Below are positions 7,614 to 15,588 of a DNA stretch of 32,343 nucleotides, one piece after another. A program made the translations under genes and the position numbers. The DNA comes from B18-G2 sp964432835 (GTDB taxonomy: Archaea > Thermoplasmatota > E2 > DHVEG-1 > B18-G2), in contig CAYSPA010000003.1 in NCBI GenBank assembly GCA_964432835.1, positions 1-32,343 on the forward strand, in the 5' to 3' direction. The first letter of the stretch is position 1; each line of letters begins with the position of its first letter. The notes beneath the pieces were generated by a model that saw nothing but the letters and a program-made list of their open reading frames with translations, did not search any database and had not been told where the DNA came from.

Positions 7614-9230
7614 TTCCTTTCCCTTGAAAAAGCTGACGAGCTCCTCTATTTTTATTCTGATCTGCTCGGTCGTGTCTCTATCTCTTATTGTTACGGTGTT
7701 ATCTTCAAGTGTATCAAAGTCTACGGTTATACAGTAAGGCGTTCCGATTTCGTCCATCCTCGCATATCTCCTCCCTATAGAACCTGATTCATCGTAGTAG
7801 CTCTCTATGCGGTTTTTTCTTAGAGTGTCGTGGATATTTCTGGCTATCTCGCACAATCTCCCATCCGACACTAAAGGAAAAACTCCTGTCTTGATGGGTG
7901 CAATCAGATAGGGAAGTTTCAGCACCCTGTACTCTTCTCCCTTCTTTGTGGTTTCGATATAGTTATGCTCGAGAACATGGAAAAAAATTCTATCAATACC
8001 GTATGATGGTTCTATTACGTGAGGTATAAATCTCTCAACGCTCACCTTTTCTTTAACTCTCTTAATCTTGTAGCAATCTTTTGGTATCTTGATCTTTTCT
8101 CCGTCCACCTCCATTTCGATCTCTTTTTCAAATTTCGATGGGTCAAGTTTCTCGAGTTTCTCTCTAATCACTTTCGCCTTTTCCTTGAACAGGGGGCCGA
8201 GCTTTCCCATATCTACCTCTATCTTCTCAACTTCCACCTCATATGGTGTTTCCAGTCTTTTTATTGCATAGAGGTCGGCTCCGCTGTGCTTTATGTGGCT
8301 CTCGAGGTCATAGGCGGTTCTATCCGCTATACCCACGCATTCTATCCAGCCAAATCTATCAGAATAAATTTCAGCATCCCAGCATTCCCTCGCATAATGG
8401 GCGAGTTCATCTTTTCTGTGCTGCCTGAATCTGATTTTATCTCCATCAATTCCGCATGCCATCAAGAATTTATAAGTCAAAAGCATGTAGTAAGCCAGTG
8501 CTTCATTCCCTATAATTCCCTTCTCCACGGCGGCGCCCACGCTTATTTTCTCGATTTTATCATCAATAAACAGAGGAATTTTTTCATCCTTTACCTTCTC
8601 AAATCTCTTATGTTTCTTATTCTCCGGATCGAAAAATATCTCTGCCTCAGCCATGGAAAATTCTCTTAGTCTTATCACTCCCTGTCTGGGAGCGATCTCG
8701 TTTCTATATCCTCTTCCTATCTGTATAACTCCAAAAGGTAGTTTTTCTCTTACAAATCTGTAAAGGTTGTGAAACTCGGTAAATATTCCCTGGGCAGTCT
8801 CTGGTCTCAGAAAGGCCTTCCTTTCATCTCCCACTCCTATTTTCGTCTGAAACATCAAATTGGTGTATATCAACTCTTTGATTTCCTTGTTACAAACGGG
8901 ACATATATACTTTCCATTCTCTTCTATGTCCTCTGCTTTGAAATACCTGCCGCACGAATCGCAGATCGCGGTGAGGTCCGTGAATTCGTCGACGTGCCCC
9001 GATGCTTTCAAAACCTCATATGGCGTGATCGTTGGAGTATCTATCTCAACGAATCCTTCTCCGAAAAGATAGAAACTTCTCCATATATTCTCTATGTTTC
9101 TCTTCATCATGGAGCCAAGGGGTCCATAACTGTAGAATCCGGCCACGCCCCCATATATTTCGAAAGACGGGTTGAGTATACCCCTTCTCTTGGCCAGCGA
9201 GATTATCTTATCATACTTATCTTTGCCCAT
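7581..9230 (-). CDS. glyS: Glycyl-tRNA synthetase (alpha2 archaeal/eukaryal type)
   Basis: Charges tRNA-Gly. The class II fold is visible: FEIYGGVAGFYSYGPLG at the N-terminus, a Cys4 zinc ribbon (CDSCG and CPVC), motif 2 GYRNEIAPRQGVIRLREFSMAE, and motif 3 around EPSYGIDRIFFHVLEH, followed by the C-terminal anticodon-binding domain with PIKTGVFPLVSDGRL. Length of about 549 residues is normal for the dimeric type. ATG 9230 is chosen because it lies one base after the stop of the CBS gene and gives the family-like MGKDKYDKIISLAKRRG; ATG 9248 would overlap the upstream gene by 17 nt. The gene is probably co-transcribed with the CBS and amidohydrolase genes. Its 3' end overlaps lat by 33 bp on the opposite strand. 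Confidence 0.96.
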   Translation of the reverse strand: MGKDKYDKIISLAKRRGILNPSFEIYGGVAGFYSYGPLGSMMKRNIENIWRSFYLFGEGFVEIDTPTITPYEVLKASGHVDEFTDLTAICDSCGRYFKAEDIEENGKYICPVCNKEIKELIYTNLMFQTKIGVGDERKAFLRPETAQGIFTEFHNLYRFVREKLPFGVIQIGRGYRNEIAPRQGVIRLREFSMAEAEIFFDPENKKHKRFEKVKDEKIPLFIDDKIEKISVGAAVEKGIIGNEALAYYMLLTYKFLMACGIDGDKIRFRQHRKDELAHYARECWDAEIYSDRFGWIECVGIADRTAYDLESHIKHSGADLYAIKRLETPYEVEVEKIEVDMGKLGPLFKEKAKVIREKLEKLDPSKFEKEIEMEVDGEKIKIPKDCYKIKRVKEKVSVERFIPHVIEPSYGIDRIFFHVLEHNYIETTKKGEEYRVLKLPYLIAPIKTGVFPLVSDGRLCEIARNIHDTLRKNRIESYYDESGSIGRRYARMDEIGTPYCITVDFDTLEDNTVTIRDRDTTEQIRIKIEELVSFFKGKESESLYNILNY

Positions 9231-9231
9231 G

Positions 9232-10083
9232 TTATCTTTTATCTTCATAAATTGCTCTCATCAGTTCGATATCCGTCACCATACCAACCAGCCTGTCGTC
9301 GCTCTTGATAACGGGCAACTGGTTTATTTTCTTCCTGAGCATCTTGTGAGCAACCTCCGATATCGGAGTCTTCATGCTTGCCTTCTCAACCTCTCTGACC
9401 ATCACTTCTTTCACGGGTACAGATGGAAGATCTATTTTGGACGTGGAGTAATACAATCTGAGAACGTCTCTGATACCTTCCCATGTCCAGGCATCTTCAT
9501 CGTCCCCGAGACCGAACTCAGATTTTGAAACGCTCTCCTTTATATGGCTGAGCTTGAACAAATCGCCATCTGTCACGATTCCCGCTAACCTTCCTTCATC
9601 ATCCAGTACAGGAAGGGCGCTCTCATTTGTGATGCTTATTATTTCCATAAGAGTTGGTAAGGGTGTCTCCTGATAAACCGGTACACATGACGTGGTGTAG
9701 AAATCCTGGACATATCTCTCATCCGTCTCTTCTATAACTTTCAATAGGTCATCGGGCGTTAATACGCCCACCAAGTCGTTATCCTTATTGAGGACGGGCA
9801 GGCAATGAATTTTATTCTCATAAATGATTTTTGCTGCAACCTTTATATCTCTATCCTCTCTCACGGTGTATGGAGAAGGATTCATTACAATCGCCAGTTG
9901 CTCTTCGTCGGGATTTTTGAATATGTCGTTTCTCGTTACCATTCCCGCAAGCTTGCGCGTCCCTCTTTTAAGAACTGGAACGCCCGATACATCATGTTTT
10001 GCGAGGATCTTCAATGCCTCTCTCACCGTTCCAGGTACATACGCAACCACAGGCTCTCTGTTCATGATATCCTTAACTCTCAT
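9232..10083 (-). CDS. Protein of four CBS domains
   Basis: A 283-residue protein made almost entirely of CBS motifs in two tandem (Bateman) pairs: residues about 1-55 (VKDIMNREPVVAYVPG), 60-115 (IVMNPSPYTVRED), 125-180 (TSCVPVYQETPLPTLMEI) and 220-280 (VKEVMVREVEKASMKTP). Each ends in a G(M/V/I)VT or GVLT turn typical of the fold. CBS pairs bind adenosine nucleotides or S-adenosyl compounds and act as energy or metabolite sensors; no catalytic or DNA-binding domain is attached, so the target is unknown. Start ATG 10083 overlaps the upstream stop as ATGA, and the glycyl-tRNA synthetase starts one base after this stop, so the three genes form one operon. Confidence 0.88.
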   Translation of the reverse strand: MRVKDIMNREPVVAYVPGTVREALKILAKHDVSGVPVLKRGTRKLAGMVTRNDIFKNPDEEQLAIVMNPSPYTVREDRDIKVAAKIIYENKIHCLPVLNKDNDLVGVLTPDDLLKVIEETDERYVQDFYTTSCVPVYQETPLPTLMEIISITNESALPVLDDEGRLAGIVTDGDLFKLSHIKESVSKSEFGLGDDEDAWTWEGIRDVLRLYYSTSKIDLPSVPVKEVMVREVEKASMKTPISEVAHKMLRKKINQLPVIKSDDRLVGMVTDIELMRAIYEDKR

Positions 10084-11108
10084 GGCTCATCAGCCCCTGA
10101 CACTGAAACTAATATCGGTTTTAAAGATTTTGTATCGAGCACAACAAAATCAGCAGGGTCATTTTCAACAAATTCCGGAAACTTCACATCAAAGACCTTT
10201 CCGGGATTGTAAGTTATCATTCTCAACAATTCCTCAATAGAGAAACCTCCAAAATTTCTCTTTATCCATACCATCTCCTCATAAACATCTGGAGTGGATA
10301 TCATTGCATTATCTGTTCCCAGTAACAGTTCTATACCAACTTTTCTGAACAATTCCAGATTCGGTTTTAAGCCAAAGAATTCATTGGACCTTGGACATAC
10401 AACTATTGGAATATCTTCCTCCTTAACTTTCTCCAGATCGTCCTGGTTCGCTTTATTCATGTGGATCAAAAAATCCGGTTTCAGGTCGAGGATTTTATCA
10501 ATATCTTCTCGAACTCTCTCACTTGCATGAATTGCGAACAATTTTCCCTTTCCTTTTGCCAGAGAAGCGATACTTTTTATTTCCTCGTAATTCCAATCAG
10601 ATACGCTGCTGAGACCAATGCCATCTGATATCATGAGCAGATCGAGAACCTCATTTTCGTCAAATTCAAGAGATTTTGGTCTGGACAGAATAATACCTTT
10701 CAGATTAAACTCTTCCAGCGCCTTTTTCAGGATATTGACACCCTCTTTACCTCCTTCTCTGAAATCACAGAATGCTGATATACCTGTTTTCTCCATCTCT
10801 CTCAACTTTTCTTTCATTCCGCAGATAATCTCATCTCTATCGGCTTCCTCCAGTAAAACATGCTTTAATCCGTGTGGCGGCGCAACCAGTTTTTCTATAT
10901 CTCTGGGTAGATTCTTAACCTTCTTTCTTATAAAAGCATCCCCGATGTGTGTATGAGAGTTTATGGGTCTTGGTATAATATACCCCCTTACCTTGGGCCT
11001 GATAGGAGGGCTAACTTTTCCTCTTTCCACTACCCTGCCGTCGCTGTATATAAGGTAACCTTTATCTAGACCTTCTCTCGTCAGTATCATCCCCGAGACA
11101 CATTCCAT
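10080..11108 (-). CDS. Amidohydrolase-superfamily metal-dependent hydrolase/deaminase
   Basis: A 342-residue protein with the layout of the cytosine-deaminase/chlorohydrolase branch of amidohydrolases. A short N-terminal beta segment is followed by the metal motif PINSHTHIGD, then KLFAIHASE, DFLIHMNK with VVCPRSNEFFG, and the C-terminal metal/catalytic LLLGTDNAM, ending in a beta segment (DPADFVVLD). These suggest a mononuclear metal centre acting on a ring amine or amide; the substrate cannot be read from sequence. ATG 11108 is chosen because a TTTTTAAAT box at 11132-11140 lies about 28 bp upstream, implying a leaderless message. First gene of the operon with the CBS protein and glycyl-tRNA synthetase; divergent from the PGF-CTERM surface protein. 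Confidence 0.82.
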   Translation of the reverse strand: MECVSGMILTREGLDKGYLIYSDGRVVERGKVSPPIRPKVRGYIIPRPINSHTHIGDAFIRKKVKNLPRDIEKLVAPPHGLKHVLLEEADRDEIICGMKEKLREMEKTGISAFCDFREGGKEGVNILKKALEEFNLKGIILSRPKSLEFDENEVLDLLMISDGIGLSSVSDWNYEEIKSIASLAKGKGKLFAIHASERVREDIDKILDLKPDFLIHMNKANQDDLEKVKEEDIPIVVCPRSNEFFGLKPNLELFRKVGIELLLGTDNAMISTPDVYEEMVWIKRNFGGFSIEELLRMITYNPGKVFDVKFPEFVENDPADFVVLDTKSLKPILVSVSGADEP

Positions 11109-11131
11109 CGGTCATGATAAGAGAGGTAAGG

Positions 11132-11140
11132 TTTTTAAAT
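11132..11140. promoter_or_regulatory. Single A/T box shared by two divergent genes
   Basis: TTTTTAAAT is the only A/T box in the short gap between two divergent genes. Its centre (11136) is about 28 bp from the minus-strand ATG at 11108 and 27 bp from the plus-strand ATG at 11163. It could serve both directions as a bidirectional TATA element with leaderless transcripts. Confidence 0.55.
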
Positions 11141-11162
11141 CAGACTCTTATGTTTTATGTTG

Positions 11163-12473
11163 ATGATAGGGAGATGGGATGGTATATTTGCTGTAGCAAT
11201 CGTGATGCTTGTGCTTACAGGTATCGGTGCAGAAGTCGCTAAATCAATAGATACCGTATCCATGCCATGGAATCATTCCAGCATGAACTGGCCAAATCCT
11301 TTCGAAAATCTGACGGAGTTGAAAGATAAATGGCAGGAGAGATTTGCTCACACGTTCAACTTCAATGAAACCCAGATAGAAAAAGAGTGGAACAAATGGC
11401 AGCAAAAGTGGCAGGAAAAATTCAACGAAACGAGCGAGAAATTCAAAGAAATGTGGAAGAATGTAACCAAAAAATTCCAGGAGATGAAAGAAGATCACGG
11501 ATTTGTTGGGAGACTGTCTTATGAGAACGGTTACTGCGCGGGAAGCTTTGTCAGATTCCTATATGACGAGGGAGACATCATAGATTATACCATAGTAAGA
11601 GAAGTTAACATAACGGTATTCAACTTCGTGTATGTTTCCAATTTCACAGAAAAAACACCTCCAAGCGTTCATGGAGCTGTGTGGAGGGTAAAGGGAAACA
11701 ATGCAATGATCGAAGTACATGATAACCCCACATCTCTTTTGAAGATAAAAGCCACAGCAGATACAGTCGTGACGATGATGCTCTCCAGCAATGTATCAGC
11801 TTCTCTCTTAAGAGAGAAGATCACGGAGGTATCCGGTGGAATAGAGGGAAAAGTCATCATATGTGGTGAAGGAGATTTCCTGCATGTTGGAAATGGTTAT
11901 GTGAATGTGAGCCTGAACAAAAACGCCACACTTGTTTTTCTAGCTCATCCGGAGCCGGAGGTTAGCGTGAAATTTACATTCCAGAAGACCTATGAGGAGA
12001 AGATACACAGGGCTATAGGGGAAGGAAAGATATGTTCCATGGTGACAATAGGAGACGAAAACGAGACCGATGATGTTACCTTCGGAGATGTAAACCTGAG
12101 CACCAACATCTCTAAGGGAAGGGTGAGAATACTGGTTGAAGGAAAAGGGGAGAGAAAAATCATAGTCATCGATGTGAGCGATAAGATAATGGATCCATCC
12201 AAAAACATAACGGTCAAACTCGATAACGAGAGTATTTCTATAATCGAAGATATTGATAAACTCCTGAACATGACAGGAGATAGTGCGGCGTATCTTATTG
12301 TTGCAGGTGAAAATGGTATAAAGGTGCTGGTATCCATACCCAGCTTTTCCGCTCACATCGTGGATATCATGGAAATGGAGGGGGTATCTGAGGGAGCCAC
12401 ACCTGGATTTGGCTTCTTAATAGCTATTGCGGCGGTAGTGCTGTATGCGGCATTCATCAGGAAGTTCCAGTAG
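11163..12473 (+). CDS. Sequon-rich surface protein with PGF-CTERM sorting tail
   Basis: A predicted exported, cell-surface-anchored glycoprotein of unknown function. The N-terminus has a signal peptide (GIFAVAIVMLVLTGIGAEV). Residues about 30-115 are tryptophan- and lysine-rich and probably helical/coiled coil, with N-glycosylation sequons (NHS, NLT, NET, NET, NVT) spaced along them. The central part is beta-rich and continues the pattern (NIT, NFT, NVS, NAT, NLS, NIS, NES, NMT and others). The C-terminus TPGFGFLIAIAAVVLYAAF followed by RKFQ matches a PGF-CTERM signal, which in other archaea is processed by archaeosortase A. ATG 11163 is preferred over 11157 because the TATA spacing fits a leaderless start there. 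The last 17 bp overlap the convergent glmM. No homologous fold was recognised in the body. Confidence 0.8.
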   Translation: MIGRWDGIFAVAIVMLVLTGIGAEVAKSIDTVSMPWNHSSMNWPNPFENLTELKDKWQERFAHTFNFNETQIEKEWNKWQQKWQEKFNETSEKFKEMWKNVTKKFQEMKEDHGFVGRLSYENGYCAGSFVRFLYDEGDIIDYTIVREVNITVFNFVYVSNFTEKTPPSVHGAVWRVKGNNAMIEVHDNPTSLLKIKATADTVVTMMLSSNVSASLLREKITEVSGGIEGKVIICGEGDFLHVGNGYVNVSLNKNATLVFLAHPEPEVSVKFTFQKTYEEKIHRAIGEGKICSMVTIGDENETDDVTFGDVNLSTNISKGRVRILVEGKGERKIIVIDVSDKIMDPSKNITVKLDNESISIIEDIDKLLNMTGDSAAYLIVAGENGIKVLVSIPSFSAHIVDIMEMEGVSEGATPGFGFLIAIAAVVLYAAFIRKFQ

Positions 12474-13839
12474 CAAATCTTTCCACATAGCCCTTGTAAC
12501 GGCTGGCAAGCTCCTCTGCCCTTTTTCTTTCTTTTGATTCGGCAAAGATTCTGAATATAGGCTCTGTTCCAGATGGTCTCACCAGAACCCATCCATCATC
12601 TGTATAAATTTTCACGCCATCGGTTTCATCTATTTTCCTTGCGTTTTCATTCTTTGCAATATCCTTTATTTTTTCCAGAACCTCCTCCTTCTTTTCGTTA
12701 GGACAGGCCGTCTTGAGTTTCACCAGTTCATATCTCGGCAATTCCTGTATAATTTCAGAGAGCTTCTTACCTTCCTTTGACAGGATTTCAAGAACTTTAG
12801 CTATAGTCATCGCGGAATCTCTGCAATACTGATGCTCTGGAAATATTAATCCACCATTTTCTTCTCCGCCGAAGACGGCGCCCAGCTTTTTCATAACCCT
12901 TGCCACAATCGGAGAGCCCACCTTAGTATATACGACCTTTCCACCCTCTCTGGTAACGACATCCTCCAGTGCACTGGATGTGGAAACGGGTGTAACAACG
13001 GTTCCTCCTCCTTTCTCCCTGACAATATATCTGGCCACCATGGTTAAACTCTGATCTCCAAACACATAGTTTCCATTTTCATCTATAAAAATCGCTCTAT
13101 CTGCATCCCCATCCTGAGCAACTCCGAGATCAGCGTTAACCTCTTTCACTTTCTTCATCAGTTCTCCTAAATTCTCAGGTATTGGCTCGGAAGGTCTCCC
13201 TCTGAATAAACCATCGAGTTCACAATTAATAGTTGTTAATTTACAACCTAATCTTCTTAAGAGCTCTGGCGCAACAACGCCGCCGGCGCCGTTTCCGCAA
13301 TCAAGAACCACATGGAGATTTGCACTTCTGATGGATTCAACATCCACCTTTGAAAGGATACCGTTTATGTACAATTCGATAGCACCATCCCATGATGAGA
13401 ACTGACCGACTTTATCCCAGGAGACGATTCTAAAGCTCTTTGAGAAGTAAATATCTTCTATCTCTTCTTCCTGCTCCTTCGCCAGTTCGGTGCCATCGCC
13501 ATCCACAACTTTTATACCGTTGAACTGCGGGGGATTGTGAGAGGCTGTAATTATCACTCCAGCATCGTAGTTTTTCTCTTTTACCGCATATTGCAGGGTT
13601 GGAGTTGGTAAGATTCCAAGGTCTTCGACATCACAACCTACGGATAACAATCCAGAGATGCAGGCTGATTTCAACATGTGGTTTGATATTCTTGCATCTG
13701 TACCTATTGCGATGAAGGGTCTCTCCTTTTTCTTTGCGTAATATGTTCCTATCGCTTTCCCGAGATTGAGTGCCAGCTCACTGTTCATATCCTGGTTGAC
13801 AACACCTCTAACCCCGTTTGTTCCGAATAGCCTCGTCAT
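12457..13839 (-). CDS. glmM: Phosphoglucosamine mutase (phosphohexomutase family)
   Basis: Interconverts glucosamine-6-phosphate and glucosamine-1-phosphate for UDP-GlcNAc synthesis; phosphomannomutase activity cannot be excluded from sequence. The 460-residue protein shows all four active-site elements of the family: TASHNPP with phosphoserine Ser100, metal loop DGDADR at 243-248, sugar-binding GGEENGG at 324-330, and phosphate loop RPSGTEP at 421-427. The N-terminal MTRLFGTNGVRGVVN is typical of archaeal GlmM-like enzymes. It has its own promoter (ATAAATAAAAATA near 13864-13877) about 30 bp before ATG 13839, in the 48-bp gap after the XPF-like gene. A nucleotidyltransferase that could use its product lies just upstream. 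Confidence 0.9.
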   Translation of the reverse strand: MTRLFGTNGVRGVVNQDMNSELALNLGKAIGTYYAKKKERPFIAIGTDARISNHMLKSACISGLLSVGCDVEDLGILPTPTLQYAVKEKNYDAGVIITASHNPPQFNGIKVVDGDGTELAKEQEEEIEDIYFSKSFRIVSWDKVGQFSSWDGAIELYINGILSKVDVESIRSANLHVVLDCGNGAGGVVAPELLRRLGCKLTTINCELDGLFRGRPSEPIPENLGELMKKVKEVNADLGVAQDGDADRAIFIDENGNYVFGDQSLTMVARYIVREKGGGTVVTPVSTSSALEDVVTREGGKVVYTKVGSPIVARVMKKLGAVFGGEENGGLIFPEHQYCRDSAMTIAKVLEILSKEGKKLSEIIQELPRYELVKLKTACPNEKKEEVLEKIKDIAKNENARKIDETDGVKIYTDDGWVLVRPSGTEPIFRIFAESKERKRAEELASRYKGYVERFATGTS

Positions 13840-13863
13840 GTTTTTGGCTTAATAGGTCAAGGG

Positions 13864-13877
13864 TATTTTTATTTATC
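13864..13877 (-). promoter_or_regulatory. TATA box for glmM
   Basis: GATAAATAAAAATA on the minus strand, centred about 30 bp before ATG 13839. It suggests glmM can be transcribed independently of the operon ending at 13888. Confidence 0.45.
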
Positions 13878-13887
13878 GAGTATTTCT

Positions 13888-14559
13888 CTAGTGAAAAATC
13901 TTGTATATCTGCTCAGCCTTCTTATTTCCGATTCCATCCACCATCATCAGTTGCTCTATGCTAGCAATCGCAATCTTTTCTATACTCCCAAAATGTCTGA
14001 GCAAATTTTTCGCAAGTTCGTTTCCTATACCTGGTATGGATGACAGGAGATATATCTTCTCATCCTTTTCTGGAATCTCGCTCAGTCTTTTTCTGAACCA
14101 TCTCTCCTTTGGCAGAGATTCGTTTGCTTTCCTTTTCTCTCTATCCACGAGTATTCTGATAAAGGTGGGTACAGCCCGGTCATCTTCTATGAAGAATATG
14201 GGTACTCCATAAACATAAACTGTCTCCATAAAGGCTCCCGATAAACTTGCCCATAACCTCTCATCGAACTCATAAAGCATCAATTCTCTTATACTGCCAT
14301 GCAGGAGCAGGATTCTTCTCTCGACGGGTTTGTCAAAAATCTCCTCCGTTTTCACCATCTTGAGCAGTTGCTCCCACAGCCTGTTTGATCTTACAGATTC
14401 AATAAAATCGGGAGCGCTTTTTCTCTCGAGAATCACTGCGTAGTCATCAAAGGTTAAAACAATATCTCCAACCCTCAAATTGGTCTCTTCAATTTCTCTG
14501 AATTTTTCTCTAAGCAAATTCACCAGTTCTCTTTCCCTGTAATCCACGTATATTTTCAT
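13888..14559 (-). CDS. XPF/Mus81-family structure-specific endonuclease, short form
   Basis: Probably nicks branched or flap DNA as a homodimer. The 223-residue protein contains the ERCC4 nuclease domain (about 1-140) with VDYRERE, VGDIVL and the catalytic ERKSAPDF (Glu45, Arg46, Lys47, Asp51), then a tandem helix-hairpin-helix domain (about 165-223) with SSIPGIGNELAKNLLRHFGS and VDGIGNKKAEQIYK. This is the short archaeal XPF layout without the helicase half found in Hef. No clear PCNA-binding box is seen at the C-terminus. The ATG overlaps the upstream nucleotidyltransferase stop as ATGA, so it is the last gene of an operon that also encodes PolX and a DNA ligase. Confidence 0.9.
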   Translation of the reverse strand: MKIYVDYRERELVNLLREKFREIEETNLRVGDIVLTFDDYAVILERKSAPDFIESVRSNRLWEQLLKMVKTEEIFDKPVERRILLLHGSIRELMLYEFDERLWASLSGAFMETVYVYGVPIFFIEDDRAVPTFIRILVDREKRKANESLPKERWFRKRLSEIPEKDEKIYLLSSIPGIGNELAKNLLRHFGSIEKIAIASIEQLMMVDGIGNKKAEQIYKIFH

Positions 14560-15587
14560 ACCCTGACTACATTTCCTATCTGCTTATCGGGATATCCCTC
14601 TGGTATGGGCTTTGTCCAGACCCTCTCTCCATCTACTATCCTGCCTTCACCTATCTCCTCTTCGTCCCCGATCACGCTGTTTATTATTTTAGCCCCATCT
14701 CTTATGATACAACTCTCACCAATAACAGAATTTTCTATCTGGACATTCCTCCCTATCTTCACGTTGTCTAGGATGACAGATGAGATCACCTTAGATCCTT
14801 TCCCTATCTCAACATTGTTTCCCACACTCGAATCCTGTGACTCCCCTTCTATTTTACAGTTATTCCCCATGAGAAATCTCTTGCCCTGCCTCCTTAGCAG
14901 TATTTTATTCACCTCGATATAACTATTTATCCTGCCAACGTCTATCCAGAATCCTTCTATCCTGTATCCATAAAACCTCTTTCCATCCTCTATGATTCTC
15001 GGAAACACTTCCTGCTCCATGGATATCAATCTATCAGGATTATCTATATAATCCAGAGATTCCCTCTCCATGCAGTAGGCGCCGGCGTTGATGAGGTTAG
15101 AGGGTGCCTCTTCTGGCTTTGGTTTTTCGACAAACTGGGTTATCCTTCCATCGCTTTCTATCCTGACAACACCAAATTCAGATACATTTTCTACGGGCCA
15201 GAGGGATATCGTAACAAATGCTTTTTTCTCTGTGTGAAATCTCACCATATCTCCCACATCAAGAGAGGAGATGATATCGCTGTTCATTACTAGGAATCTA
15301 TCATCTATGTATCTCTCTGCAAACTTCACCGCTCCGCCCGTGCCAAGGGGTTTTGGCTCTTCGTTTATTATAATCTCCTTACCAAAATCGTTTTTCTCAA
15401 AGAACTCTTCCAGTTGCTCCTTCTTGTAATTTGCTGCTATTATCACCCTGTCCACATCTTCAGGCAGACTATCCACTATGTAAGCTATCATGGGCTTGTT
15501 GAGTACAGGGAGCAAAACCTTTGATCTTGTGTATGTGAGTGGTTTTAATCTGGTTCCAAAACCTCCTGCAAGTATGACTGCCTGCAT
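14556..15587 (-). CDS. Sugar-1-phosphate nucleotidyltransferase with left-handed beta-helix domain
   Basis: Transfers a nucleotidyl group to a sugar-1-phosphate. Residues about 1-230 form the nucleotidyltransferase domain with AVILAGGFGTRLKPLT, PKPLGTGGAVKFAERYI, VMNSD (metal-binding Asp), EKPKPE and GFWIDVG. Residues about 245-320 contain hexapeptide repeats (VGNNVEIGKGSKVI, VKIGRNVQIENSVIG, SCIIRDGAKIINSVIG) of a left-handed beta helix. The family covers glucose-1-P thymidylyl/uridylyl, mannose-1-P guanylyl and GlcNAc-1-P uridylyl transferases; glmM nearby favours UDP-GlcNAc synthesis, but this is inference. It starts one base after the ligA stop with GGGAGG about 7 nt upstream. Operon member. 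Confidence 0.88.
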   Translation of the reverse strand: MQAVILAGGFGTRLKPLTYTRSKVLLPVLNKPMIAYIVDSLPEDVDRVIIAANYKKEQLEEFFEKNDFGKEIIINEEPKPLGTGGAVKFAERYIDDRFLVMNSDIISSLDVGDMVRFHTEKKAFVTISLWPVENVSEFGVVRIESDGRITQFVEKPKPEEAPSNLINAGAYCMERESLDYIDNPDRLISMEQEVFPRIIEDGKRFYGYRIEGFWIDVGRINSYIEVNKILLRRQGKRFLMGNNCKIEGESQDSSVGNNVEIGKGSKVISSVILDNVKIGRNVQIENSVIGESCIIRDGAKIINSVIGDEEEIGEGRIVDGERVWTKPIPEGYPDKQIGNVVRV

Positions 15588-15588
15588 C

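Noticed and set aside
8019..8669. 216-codon frame antisense to glycyl-tRNA synthetase
   Set aside because: Lies entirely within the conserved synthetase gene on the other strand; no protein-like features.
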